DNA of 64,000 bases from Pseudomonadota bacterium. Lineage in GTDB: Bacteria > Pseudomonadota > Gammaproteobacteria > Xanthomonadales > Rhodanobacteraceae. The notes below the pieces were generated by a model that was not told the origin of the DNA, ran no database searches, and saw nothing but the letters and a program-made list of their open reading frames with translations. A program made the position numbers and the translations under genes. Where the stretch lies: assembly GCA_018241365.1 (NCBI GenBank), contig JAFEDX010000198.1:51693-115692 (forward strand), given 5' to 3'. Below are positions 12,038 to 20,914 of the stretch, one piece after another (positions within the stretch are counted from its first letter, which is position 1; each line of letters opens with the position of its first letter).

Positions 12038-12688
12038 ATGCGCAAATTGATGCTGTGGATCGGGCTTTCGATGCTGGCGGTAACGGCGTACGCTGCCACC
12101 GGCGCGCGCGCGCGCCTGGATGCGTTTGCCAACGGCTTGCACTCGTTGCGCGGCGACTTCACCCAGACCGTGTACGACGCGCACGGCAACATCACTGGTG
12201 CCAGCCACGGTCTGCTCGCGCTGGAAGCGCCGCGCCTGTTCCGCTGGGAAGTCACGGACCCCTACCAGCAGTTGATCGTGGCCGACGGGAAGAAGGTATG
12301 GGTCTATGAGCCCGACCTGCAGCAAGTCACGGTGCGCGACCAGGGCGCGACCGAGGCACACAGCCCTTTGACCGTGTTGACTGACCTTTCCCAGCTCGAT
12401 ACCGATTTCAAGGCGACCGATGCCGGGATGCGCGAAGGACTGGAGTGGCTGCGGCTGGAGTCACGCGCCAAGGATCCGCAGTTCGAATATGCCGAGATCG
12501 GCTTTGACGCCAGGGGCCCGCGCCGGATGGTGTTCAAGGACACGCTGGGCAACCGCACCGAAATCGTGTTCTCCGGCTGGGAGCGGAATCCGGCGATCCC
12601 GGCCAGCCAGTTCACCTTCGTGCCGCCCAAGGGCACGGACGTGGTGGGCGACGCAGCGCCGGCCGCCGCGTCGGGCGCGCAACCCTGA
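12038..12688 (+). CDS. lolA: outer-membrane lipoprotein carrier LolA
   Basis: This is a 216-residue periplasmic chaperone that carries lipoproteins from LolCDE to LolB. A signal peptide (MRKLMLWIGLSMLAVTAYA) precedes the mature chain. Family-typical stretches are LRGDFTQTVYD, PRLFRWEVTDPYQQLIVADGKKVWVYEPDL and FVPPKGTDVVG. The tail is a short Ala-rich extension. The gene lies between ftsK and rarA, the conserved order. Confidence 0.94.
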   Translation: MRKLMLWIGLSMLAVTAYAATGARARLDAFANGLHSLRGDFTQTVYDAHGNITGASHGLLALEAPRLFRWEVTDPYQQLIVADGKKVWVYEPDLQQVTVRDQGATEAHSPLTVLTDLSQLDTDFKATDAGMREGLEWLRLESRAKDPQFEYAEIGFDARGPRRMVFKDTLGNRTEIVFSGWERNPAIPASQFTFVPPKGTDVVGDAAPAAASGAQP

Positions 12689-12726
12689 CGGTTCGCGGCG
12701 GCACCGGAATCGTCTAGGATGGCGCG

Positions 12727-14127
12727 ATGCCGCGTCGCACGCCTGCACAAGAATCATTGCCGTCCTCCCAGACGGCAAAAAAAAGACCGGCATCCATGCC
12801 GGACTTTTCAAGAGAGCACACCCTGTTCCCCGAATCCGATGCGCTGAAGCCACTCGCGGAGCGGATGCGTCCGCGCACGCTGGATGAGATCGTCGGCCAG
12901 GATCGGTTGCTGGGGAAGGGCAGCGCGCTCAGGCGTGCGCTCGAAGCCGGCAGCGTGCATTCGATGGTGTTGTGGGGGCCGCCCGGTTGCGGCAAGACCA
13001 CGCTGGCGCTGCTGGTGGCGCAGTACGCCGACGCGCATTTCCAGGCGATTTCGGCAGTGCTGTCGGGTCTTGCCGAGGTGCGCAAGGCGCTGGCGGAAGC
13101 GGAAGGCCTGTACGCGCAAGGCCGGCGCAGCGTGCTGTTCGTGGACGAGGTGCACCGCTTCAACAAGGCCCAGCAGGATGCCTTCCTGCCGCACATCGAG
13201 CGCGGCGTGATCGTGTTCGTGGGCGCGACCACCGAGAATCCTTCGTTCGAATTGAACTCGGCGTTGTTGTCGCGCTGCCGCGTGCACGTGATGGACGCGG
13301 TGGGCGTCGACGCCATTGTCGTCGCCCTGAAACGTGCGCTGGCCGATGACGACCGCGGGCTGGGCACTCTGCACCTGCGGGTTGAAGATGAGGCCTTGTC
13401 GTTGATGGCACGCGCCGCCGATGGCGACGTGCGGCGCGCGCTGACATTCCTTGAAATCGCGGCAGAACTTGCGCACGACAGCCGCATCGACGAATCCACC
13501 CTGCAGCAGGTGTTGGCCGACCGCACCCGCCGCTTCGACAAGGGCGGCGAGCAGTTCTACGACCAGATTTCGGCGCTGCACAAGTCGGTGCGCTCGTCCA
13601 ATCCGGATGCCGCGCTCTATTGGCTGGTGCGGATGCTGGATGGTGGCTGCGAACCGCTGTACCTCGCGCGGCGGATGGTGCGGATGGCGGTCGAGGATAT
13701 CGGCCTTGCCGATCCACGCGCGTGGCAACTCGCGCTGCACGGATGGGATACCTACGAACGGCTCGGCTCGCCGGAAGGCGAGTTGGCGTTGGCGGAAGTC
13801 GCGCTGTACCTCGCGGTCGCGCCCAAGAGCAATGCCGCCTATGTCGCCTACGGTGCCGCGCGTGCGAACGTGCGCGAAACCGGCACGCTGGAAGTGCCCA
13901 TGCATCTGCGCAACGCGCCGACCAGGCTGATGCAGGGACTCGGTTACGGCAAGGGGTACCAGTACGACCCGGATGTGAAAGGCGGCGTCGCACTCGACCA
14001 ACAGTGCCTGCCCGACGCGCTGGTGGGCACCGAGTTCTACGCGCCCACCGCGAATGGCGTCGAGGCGAAGATCCGGGAAAAGCTGGATACGCTGAGAAAG
14101 GCACGGGCGCAAGCGCAGCCGCGCTGA
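12727..14127 (+). CDS. rarA: replication-associated recombination protein A (AAA+ ATPase)
   Basis: This is the RarA/MgsA AAA+ protein that acts at stalled replication forks and is related to clamp-loader ATPases. Walker A is GPPGCGKTT, Walker B is LFVDEVHRF, and sensor 1 is GATTENPSFELN. The C-terminal tetramerisation region follows (LYLARRMVRMAVEDIGLADPRA). Two starts are possible. ATG 12727 has an AGGA site 7 nt upstream and gives 466 residues. ATG 12796 gives 443 residues, nearer the E. coli length of 447, but lies inside a terminator-like palindrome. The true start is unsettled. Confidence 0.92.
   Translation: MPRRTPAQESLPSSQTAKKRPASMPDFSREHTLFPESDALKPLAERMRPRTLDEIVGQDRLLGKGSALRRALEAGSVHSMVLWGPPGCGKTTLALLVAQYADAHFQAISAVLSGLAEVRKALAEAEGLYAQGRRSVLFVDEVHRFNKAQQDAFLPHIERGVIVFVGATTENPSFELNSALLSRCRVHVMDAVGVDAIVVALKRALADDDRGLGTLHLRVEDEALSLMARAADGDVRRALTFLEIAAELAHDSRIDESTLQQVLADRTRRFDKGGEQFYDQISALHKSVRSSNPDAALYWLVRMLDGGCEPLYLARRMVRMAVEDIGLADPRAWQLALHGWDTYERLGSPEGELALAEVALYLAVAPKSNAAYVAYGAARANVRETGTLEVPMHLRNAPTRLMQGLGYGKGYQYDPDVKGGVALDQQCLPDALVGTEFYAPTANGVEAKIREKLDTLRKARAQAQPR
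12781..12808. terminator. terminator-like perfect palindrome overlapping the rarA start region
   Basis: The half-site AAAAG-A-CCGGCAT is mirrored around CC to ATGCCGG-A-CTTTT, with every position matched. A-run, stem and T-run give the form of a bidirectional Rho-independent terminator. It sits about 90 nt after lolA, where a terminator would be expected. It also covers one of the two candidate rarA start codons (12796). Confidence 0.6.
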
Positions 14128-14231
14128 CTGGCCTGCCGTACATCCGGCACTGGCCACCGGGAATACTCGACAGCGCACCACGCGCATGCGTGCAGCGGCG
14201 GGGCATGGCGGCCCCGCCGCGACGAAGCCTC

Positions 14232-14591
14232 TCAATGGCCGATCGCCTTGCTGTTCGCGTTGAGTTCCTGGTTCATCTGCTTCTGTTGCTGCCTGGTGAT
14301 GTACCTGAAATGGTTCTTGCTGTCGGCGCCATTGTCCCTGGCGTCGGCGCGTTGCTGTTCGGCAATCGAACGGTCTTCCGTGCGCAGTGCGTGTGCCTGG
14401 GCGTGGGTGAGTTCACCTTCGCGCACCTGCCGGGTGATGCGGTGGTTCTGGGTCTGCACGCGGTCCAGTACCTGGTCGCGGCGCGGATGGCGGTGCTCGA
14501 AGCGGGTATCCCCGGCAAAGCTCGGCGCGGCCACGGCCAACGCGGTCAGGCCAAGCAACAGCAGGCTGGTGGTGCGGATGGACAAACGCAT
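14232..14591 (-). CDS. small exported Arg/Gln-rich protein
   Basis: This is a 119-residue protein with a clear signal peptide (RTTSLLLLGLTALAVAAPSFA), so it is probably periplasmic. The mature part is helical and charged: HPRRDQVLDRVQTQNHRI, then EGELTHAQAHALRTEDRSI, and near the end ITRQQQKQMNQELNANSKAI. This layout recurs in many small exported proteobacterial proteins of unknown function. ATG 14591 has an AGGAG site upstream. It is convergent with rarA. No function is assigned. Confidence 0.75.
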   Translation of the reverse strand: MRLSIRTTSLLLLGLTALAVAAPSFAGDTRFEHRHPRRDQVLDRVQTQNHRITRQVREGELTHAQAHALRTEDRSIAEQQRADARDNGADSKNHFRYITRQQQKQMNQELNANSKAIGH

Positions 14592-14665
14592 GGCATGTTC
14601 TCCTGTTGAGCCGGCGCGGAGCGCGCCTGGTGAGGAGAACAACGCCGCGGCTCGGGCCGGGTTGA

Positions 14666-16315
<1,650 letters not shown>

Positions 16316-16323
16316 AAGCGGGA

Positions 16324-16372
16324 TGTAGGAGCCTGCGTGCAGGCGATGGTCGCGAGCACGCTCGCTCCTACA
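16324..16372. repeat. pair of inverted GTAGGAG repeats (REP-like)
   Basis: Two short imperfect palindromes, one beginning TGTAGGAGCCTGCG and one ending CTCGCTCCTACA, lie head to head just after serS. The same GTAGGAG-type unit recurs at 28931-28986, 52577-52676 and 58482-58502. The form is that of REP/BIME elements common in Xanthomonadales and Pseudomonas. The pair may also help end serS transcription. Confidence 0.75.
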
Positions 16373-16389
16373 ATGACGGCGTTGAAATC

Positions 16390-16428
16390 GGAGCGGTGGC
16401 CGAGTGGTTTACGGCGCCTGTCTTGAAA
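16390..16428 (+). pseudogene. truncated tRNA-Ser 5' half, copy 1
   Basis: The 5' acceptor strand, D arm and anticodon stem start of a serine tRNA (GGAGCGGTGGCCGAGTGG ... TCTTGAAA) can be read. The sequence then leaves the tRNA pattern at the anticodon loop. No 3' half follows, so it cannot form a tRNA. Confidence 0.7.
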
Positions 16429-16437
16429 TTTGACGTA

Positions 16438-16473
16438 GGAAGGGTGGCAGAGTGGTCGAATGCACCGGACTTG
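16438..16473 (+). pseudogene. truncated tRNA-Ser 5' half, copy 2
   Basis: From TGGCAGAG to GGACTTG this fragment is identical to the intact tRNA-Ser(UGA) at 16755. It breaks off in the anticodon loop, where the sequence changes to CTCGCGAAGG. It is joined to a hairpin module at 16474-16576. Confidence 0.75.
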
Positions 16474-16576
16474 CTCGCGAAGGCAGGATGCCGAAGCGAA
16501 CATCGGCGCAGCCGATGGCCCGAAGGGCGAGGCGCAGGATGCGCCGAGTAAATCCGGCGAGATCGTGTAAATAACC
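16474..16576. repeat. hairpin module following broken tRNA-Ser copy 2
   Basis: It holds three short stems. GGCA-GGA-TGCC is at 16482-16492, CATCGGC-GCA-GCCGATG at 16501-16517 and GGCGCA-GGA-TGCGCC at 16531-16545. The last is preceded by GGGCGA and followed by GAG. The same order (stem, then GGGCGAG, then a stem with GGATG at the turn, then CGAG) recurs after broken copy 3. No coding sequence is credible here. Confidence 0.6.
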
Positions 16577-16648
16577 GGAGAGATGGCCGAGTGGTTTAAG
16601 GCAGCAGACTTGAAATCTGCCGTAGGCGCAAGCCTACCGAGGGTTCGA
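16577..16648 (+). pseudogene. truncated tRNA-Ser(UGA), copy 3, lacking the 3' end
   Basis: The sequence GGAGAGATGGCCGAGTGG with a UGA anticodon, a full variable arm (GTAGGCGCAAGCCTAC) and the T-arm start GAGGGTTCGA can be read. The tRNA then stops in the T loop. The missing part would be the 3' T strand, acceptor strand and CCA. It differs from the intact neighbour, so it is a second serine tRNA lineage rather than a simple copy. Confidence 0.8.
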
Positions 16649-16740
16649 CAAAATTGTCTGGAACAATTTTGGACAGCCGAAGGCTGGCCCAGAGCGCAGT
16701 GAAGGGCGAGCATCATGGATGATGCGAGCAATCCAGACCG
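16649..16740. repeat. hairpin module following broken tRNA-Ser copy 3
   Basis: It starts exactly where the tRNA stops. A 9-bp AT-rich stem CAAAATTGT / ACAATTTTG (16649-16671) comes first. Then come an AGCC/GGCT stem, GGGCGAG, and GCATCAT-GG-ATGATGC (16710-16725) followed by GAGCAATCC. Its layout parallels the module after copy 2 with different but self-complementary stems. Confidence 0.6.
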
Positions 16741-16754
16741 TATAATCAAATCTC

Positions 16755-16844
16755 GGAGGGATGGCAGAGTGGTCGAATGCACCGGACTTGAAATCCGGCA
16801 GGGGCGCAAGCCCCTCGTGGGTTCAAATCCCACTCCCTCCGCCA
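16755..16844 (+). tRNA. tRNA-Ser (UGA)
   Basis: This is an intact 90-nt class II tRNA with the long serine variable arm (AGGGGCGCAAGCCCCT). The 7-bp acceptor stem is GGAGGGA / TCCCTCC. The anticodon loop CTTGAAA gives TGA, and the T arm is GTGGG-TTCAAAT-CCCAC. CCA is encoded. A TATAAT hexamer at 16741-16746 could be its -10 element. It lies downstream of serS, after three broken serine tRNA copies. Confidence 0.97.
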
Positions 16845-16893
16845 CCTGCTTGGCGTTCTACACTCCATGCATGACGTGAACGTGGAGCGTGCG

Positions 16894-19179
16894 ATGGGCG
16901 ACGAGCGCAAACCGAAGATCGAACCGTATCCGGGCCCGGCTGGCGGCTGGGGCTCGGTGAAATCGGTGACGGAAATCCTGAAGCGCGAGCAGGTGCCGAT
17001 TCCATCCACGGTGAAGGAGTTGTGGCGGCAGAACAAGCCTCGCGGCTTCACCTGCGTGTCGTGCGCGTGGCCGCAGCCGGGAAAGCCGGCCAAGTTCGAG
17101 TTCTGCGAGAACGGCGCCAAGGCCAGTGCGTGGGAATTGACCAGCCTGCGCACCACGCCGGAGTTCTTCGCCCAACACACCTGCACTGAATTGCTCGGCT
17201 GGTCGGACCACGACCTGGAACAGCAGGGCCGATTGACGCACCCCATGCGCTACGACCGCACGGCCGACAAGTACGTGCCGTGTGCGTGGGATGAGGCCTT
17301 CGATGCCATCGCGGCAGAACTGAAACAGCTCGCGCCAAAGTCGGTGGTGTTCTACGCCTCGGGCCGCGCCTCGCTGGAAACCAGTTACCTGTACGCCCTG
17401 TTCGCGCGCTTGTACGGCAACAACAACCTGCCGGATTCGTCCAACATGTGCCACGAGGCTACCGGTGTCGCGCTGCGCAAGAGCGTCGGCGCGGCGGTCG
17501 GCACGGTGGTGCTGGACGATTTCGCCGGGACCGATTGCATCTTCTTCTTCGGGCAGAACGCGGGTGTCAACAGCCCACGCATGCTGCACGACCTGCAGAA
17601 AGCCGCGAAGCGCGGGGTGCCGATCGTGGTGTTCAACCCGCTGCGCGAACGCGGGCTGGAACGCTTCACCAATCCGCAGAGCCCGGTGGAATTGTTGGCG
17701 AAGCAGGAAACGCCGCTGGCGACGCAGTACCTGCAGGTGCGCGCGGGCGGCGATATCGCCGCGATCACGGGCTTGTGCAAGACGCTGCTGGCGCTCGATG
17801 ACGAAGCCGCGGAAACCGGTACGCCGCGCGTGCTGGATGCCGAGTTCATCGCGCAGCACACCCACGGTTTCGACGAGTTCGCAGCTTGGCTGCGCGCGCA
17901 GTCGTGGGGTGACATCGAGGCCGCATCCGGATTGCAACGCGCCGAGCTGGAGCGCGCGGCTGCGACCTACGCGCAGGCCAAAGCGGTGATCGGCGTGTAC
18001 GGCATGGGCCTCACGCAACACGTATTGGGCGAATACAACATCCACATGTTCGCCAACTTCATGCTGCTGCGCGGCAACATCGGCAAGCCCGGCGCCGGCC
18101 TGTGCCCGGTGCGCGGGCATTCCAACGTGCAGGGTCAGCGGACGGTTGGCATTGCGGATGATCCGGCGCTGGTGCCGCTGGATCGCCTTGCCGAGCAGTA
18201 TGGTTTCGAGCCGCCGCGCGACAAGGGGCTCAATACCGTCGAGTGTTGCGAAGGCGTGCTGGATGGCAGCGTGCACGGCTTCATTGGCCTCGGCGGCAAT
18301 TTCCTGCGGGCAATTCCCGAGCAGGAACGGGTCACCGCGGCGTGGAGCAAGCTGCGTCTCACGGTGCAGATCGCGACCAAGCTCAACCGCTCGCATTTGT
18401 TCAACGGCGACGTCGCGTATCTGTTGCCGTGCCTGGGACGCATCGAACGCGTGTTGGAAAACGGCACCCCGCAGGTGCTTTCGACCGAGGATTCCACCAG
18501 TTGCATCCACGCCTCGGTCGGCAAGGCCGAGCCCGCCAGCCCCGAACTGAAGTCCGAAACCCGGATCGTGGTGGAGCTGGCCAGGCGCACGTTGCCGGCG
18601 AATCCGAAGGTACCGTGGGTTGCGTGGGCCAATGATTACGCGACGATCCGCGACGCGATCGAGCAAACTTATCCGGAGCAATTCCAGGGCTTCAACCAGC
18701 GCATGTGGCAGCCGGGCGGTTTCCATCGCCCGAATTCGGCGCGCGAGCGGGTGTGGAAGACCGATACCGGCAAGGCCAATTTCATCCTGCCGCCCTCATT
18801 GACGGCAACCGGTTTCGACGATGCGCCCGATCGCTTCCGGCTGATGACGATGCGCTCGAACGACCAGTTCAACACCACGATCTATGGGTATGACGACCGC
18901 TTCCGTGGCATCGACGGCACCCGCGAAGTGGTGTTGATGCACAAGGACGACATCGCCCGCTTGGGCCTGCGCGATGGCCAGGCGGTGAAACTGGTATCGG
19001 ATGCCGGCGATGGCGTCACGCGCGAAGTCGCTGGCCTGCGCGTGGTCACGTTCGACATCCCGCGCGGTTGCGTGGGCGGTTACTACCCGGAATGCAATCC
19101 CCTGATCCCGTTGTCGCACCACGCGGTGTTCAGCAAGACGCCTGCAGCAAAATCGGTTCCCGTCAGGGTCGTGGCCTGA
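16894..19179 (+). CDS. YdeP/FdhF-like molybdopterin oxidoreductase
   Basis: This is a 761-residue member of the formate-dehydrogenase-alpha-like (YdeP) branch of molybdopterin enzymes. E. coli YdeP, implicated in acid resistance, is about the same length. Landmarks are IEPYPGPAGGWGSVKSV at the N-terminus, CVSCAWPQPG, the CENGAKASAWE segment, SSNMCHEATG, GNIGKPGAGLCPVRGHSNVQG, and a C-terminal cofactor-binding domain (MRSNDQFNTTIYGYDDRFRG). ATG 16894 is chosen for the GGAG site 6 nt upstream; ATG 16867 is also in frame. Substrate unknown; no accessory subunit is adjacent. Confidence 0.88.
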   Translation: MGDERKPKIEPYPGPAGGWGSVKSVTEILKREQVPIPSTVKELWRQNKPRGFTCVSCAWPQPGKPAKFEFCENGAKASAWELTSLRTTPEFFAQHTCTELLGWSDHDLEQQGRLTHPMRYDRTADKYVPCAWDEAFDAIAAELKQLAPKSVVFYASGRASLETSYLYALFARLYGNNNLPDSSNMCHEATGVALRKSVGAAVGTVVLDDFAGTDCIFFFGQNAGVNSPRMLHDLQKAAKRGVPIVVFNPLRERGLERFTNPQSPVELLAKQETPLATQYLQVRAGGDIAAITGLCKTLLALDDEAAETGTPRVLDAEFIAQHTHGFDEFAAWLRAQSWGDIEAASGLQRAELERAAATYAQAKAVIGVYGMGLTQHVLGEYNIHMFANFMLLRGNIGKPGAGLCPVRGHSNVQGQRTVGIADDPALVPLDRLAEQYGFEPPRDKGLNTVECCEGVLDGSVHGFIGLGGNFLRAIPEQERVTAAWSKLRLTVQIATKLNRSHLFNGDVAYLLPCLGRIERVLENGTPQVLSTEDSTSCIHASVGKAEPASPELKSETRIVVELARRTLPANPKVPWVAWANDYATIRDAIEQTYPEQFQGFNQRMWQPGGFHRPNSARERVWKTDTGKANFILPPSLTATGFDDAPDRFRLMTMRSNDQFNTTIYGYDDRFRGIDGTREVVLMHKDDIARLGLRDGQAVKLVSDAGDGVTREVAGLRVVTFDIPRGCVGGYYPECNPLIPLSHHAVFSKTPAAKSVPVRVVA

Positions 19180-19197
19180 GCGCTGAACACGTGAGTC

Positions 19198-19227
19198 AAC
19201 CCCTCACCCGAAGGGCAAGGGGTTTTG
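19198..19227 (+). terminator. probable terminator after the molybdoenzyme gene
   Basis: A stem AACCCCT / AGGGGTT with an inner CCC-GAA-GGG hairpin (19198-19224) is followed by TTGC. It lies in the 52-bp convergent gap between the molybdoenzyme gene and azoR. Confidence 0.5.
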
Positions 19228-19231
19228 CAAC

Positions 19232-19813
19232 TCACGCCGCGATGCGCAGGTCTCCGGCAATCCGCGCGTGTGCTTGCGCAATGGCAGACGCGCGTTGCTC
19301 GGCGCCAAGATTGAGGCCTTCCGCGCGCACGAACTCCGGCTCGGTGACGCCGATGAACGCGAGCACGTAACGCAGATAGGTTTCCTGGAAGTCGATGGCT
19401 TGTGCCGGACCTTCGCTGTAGATGCCACCGCGCGACGATGCCACGATCACGCGCTTGCTGCCGGCCAGCCCTTCAGGCCCCTTTTCGGTATAGCGGAACG
19501 TTTTTCCGGCGGTCAGGATGCGGTCGAGCCAGGCTTTCAGTTGCGTCGGGATCGTGAAGTTGTACATCGGCGCGCCGATCACCACGATGTCGGCGGCCAG
19601 GAATTCGTCGAGGATCTCGGCATTGCGCGTGATGCATGGATGGCCATCGGCGAGCGCCGGCGTGAAGTGTGGCAGCGGTTGCGCGGCAAGATCCCGATAG
19701 GTCACTTCGAGGTTCGGGTGCTCCGCGCGCAAACGCTCCACGATGGCCGCGCTCATGCCGCGGGAAGCCGAATGGTCGCCAAGTACGCTGGAATCGACAT
19801 GCAGCAGTTTCAT
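19232..19813 (-). CDS. azoR: FMN-dependent NADH-azoreductase
   Basis: This is a 193-residue flavodoxin-fold quinone/azo reductase (AzoR family), a cytoplasmic dimer that uses NADH and FMN. It shows the N-terminal strand [18 protein letters not shown] and the FMN-contact motifs [20 protein letters not shown] and [12 protein letters not shown]. It is divergent from a LysR-type regulator starting 111 bp away, an arrangement that usually means the regulator controls it. Quinone or azo-compound detoxification is the family role; the natural substrate is unknown. Confidence 0.92.
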   Translation of the reverse strand: MKLLHVDSSVLGDHSASRGMSAAIVERLRAEHPNLEVTYRDLAAQPLPHFTPALADGHPCITRNAEILDEFLAADIVVIGAPMYNFTIPTQLKAWLDRILTAGKTFRYTEKGPEGLAGSKRVIVASSRGGIYSEGPAQAIDFQETYLRYVLAFIGVTEPEFVRAEGLNLGAEQRASAIAQAHARIAGDLRIAA

Positions 19814-19924
19814 GCGGGAATCTCCGTCAAGACCGCGCGTTGCGGTATCCGGTCAAGATAGTCACCGGGCCGTCCGCCGATAAGATGGCAAAACCCGAAC
19901 GGATTGTTCACCTTGGAGAACGCC

Positions 19925-20845
19925 GTGGCAGCCATCGGCCAGTTGCCCGATCTCAACGACTTTTACTTCTTTGCCGCGGTGGTGGAGCATGGTGGGTTTT
20001 CGGCTGCCAGCCGCGCCCTCAATGTTCCCAAGTCGCGCTTGAGCAAACGGGTTTCGTTGCTGGAGGAAGGCTTGGGCGTGCGCTTGCTGCAACGGACCAC
20101 CCGCAAGTTCGTGGTTACCGAAGCCGGTGATCGTTTCTATCGGCATTGCCAGGCCATGTTGTCCGAGGCGCGCGCCGCTACCGAGGCCGTCGCCGAACTC
20201 GGCGGCGACGCGACGGGCATGGTGCGCCTGAGCTGCCCGGTGTCCTTGACGCAAAGCTTGTTGGCGCCGGCGCTGCCGGCGTTCCTGGCGCGTCATCCGC
20301 GGGTGCAGTTGCGGGTGTTCTCCAGCAACCGGCGCGTGGACGTGATCGGCGAAGGTTTCGACGTGGCGGTGCGCGTGCGCGACAAGCTGGATACCGACGC
20401 CGAGCTGGTGGCGCGCAGTTTCGGCCCCAAGCGCGTGGTGTTGGTCGCGAGTCCCGGGTTCGTCGCGGAACACGGCGAGCCAAAATCTCCCCAGGAACTC
20501 TCCGGGTTGCCGCTGCTCAGCCTGTTCGAGCATGAAGGCGAGCACGAGTGGGAACTGTATGACGCCGCCTGCAACAGGACGGTCGTGCCGGTGCAGCCAC
20601 GGCTGATCTCGGGCGAATTCAAGGTTCTGATCGAAGCGGCGCTGCAAGGTGCCGGTATCGCCTGGGTGCCGGAACAGTCGTGCGTCGAGGAGTTGCGCAG
20701 CGGGCGCCTGCGCGTCGTCCTGCCGGAATGGGGCTTGCCGCAGGGCATCCTGCACATCGTCTATCCAAGCCGCCGCGGCATGCTGCCGGCGGTGCGCGCG
20801 TTGGTGGATTTCCTGGTCGGGATATTCGAGCACGCGCCGCCGTGA
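19925..20845 (+). CDS. LysR family transcriptional regulator
   Basis: This is a regulator of 306 residues from GTG 19925. The N-terminal winged helix-turn-helix (LNDFYFFAAVVEHGGFSAASRALNVPKSRLSKRV) is followed by a type 2 periplasmic-binding-like effector domain from about residue 90. GTG 19925 has a TTGGAGAA site upstream; a TTG at 19904 would add 7 residues. The 111-bp divergent region shared with azoR is the likely operator. Azoreductase control by an electrophile or quinone is inference from the arrangement. Confidence 0.92.
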   Translation: MAAIGQLPDLNDFYFFAAVVEHGGFSAASRALNVPKSRLSKRVSLLEEGLGVRLLQRTTRKFVVTEAGDRFYRHCQAMLSEARAATEAVAELGGDATGMVRLSCPVSLTQSLLAPALPAFLARHPRVQLRVFSSNRRVDVIGEGFDVAVRVRDKLDTDAELVARSFGPKRVVLVASPGFVAEHGEPKSPQELSGLPLLSLFEHEGEHEWELYDAACNRTVVPVQPRLISGEFKVLIEAALQGAGIAWVPEQSCVEELRSGRLRVVLPEWGLPQGILHIVYPSRRGMLPAVRALVDFLVGIFEHAPP

Positions 20846-20914
20846 ACCGTTCAGGGGCACGCGTTCTTGCGTGCTAACATCGCCAGGATTCGGCCGCCCA
20901 AACGGAATCCCCGG

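Noticed and set aside
10184..12361. 725-codon open frame antisense to ftsK
   Set aside because: It is a GC-bias shadow of ftsK with no recognisable motif.
12755..12784. GCCGTC / GACGGC inverted repeat followed by A run as a terminator of lolA
   Set aside because: On the plus strand the tract is A, not T; the adjacent AAAAG...CTTTT palindrome is the better terminator candidate.
16316..16866. Prophage or integrative island at the tRNA-Ser locus
   Set aside because: No integrase, phage or mobilisation gene is present; only short non-coding modules lie between the tRNA pieces.
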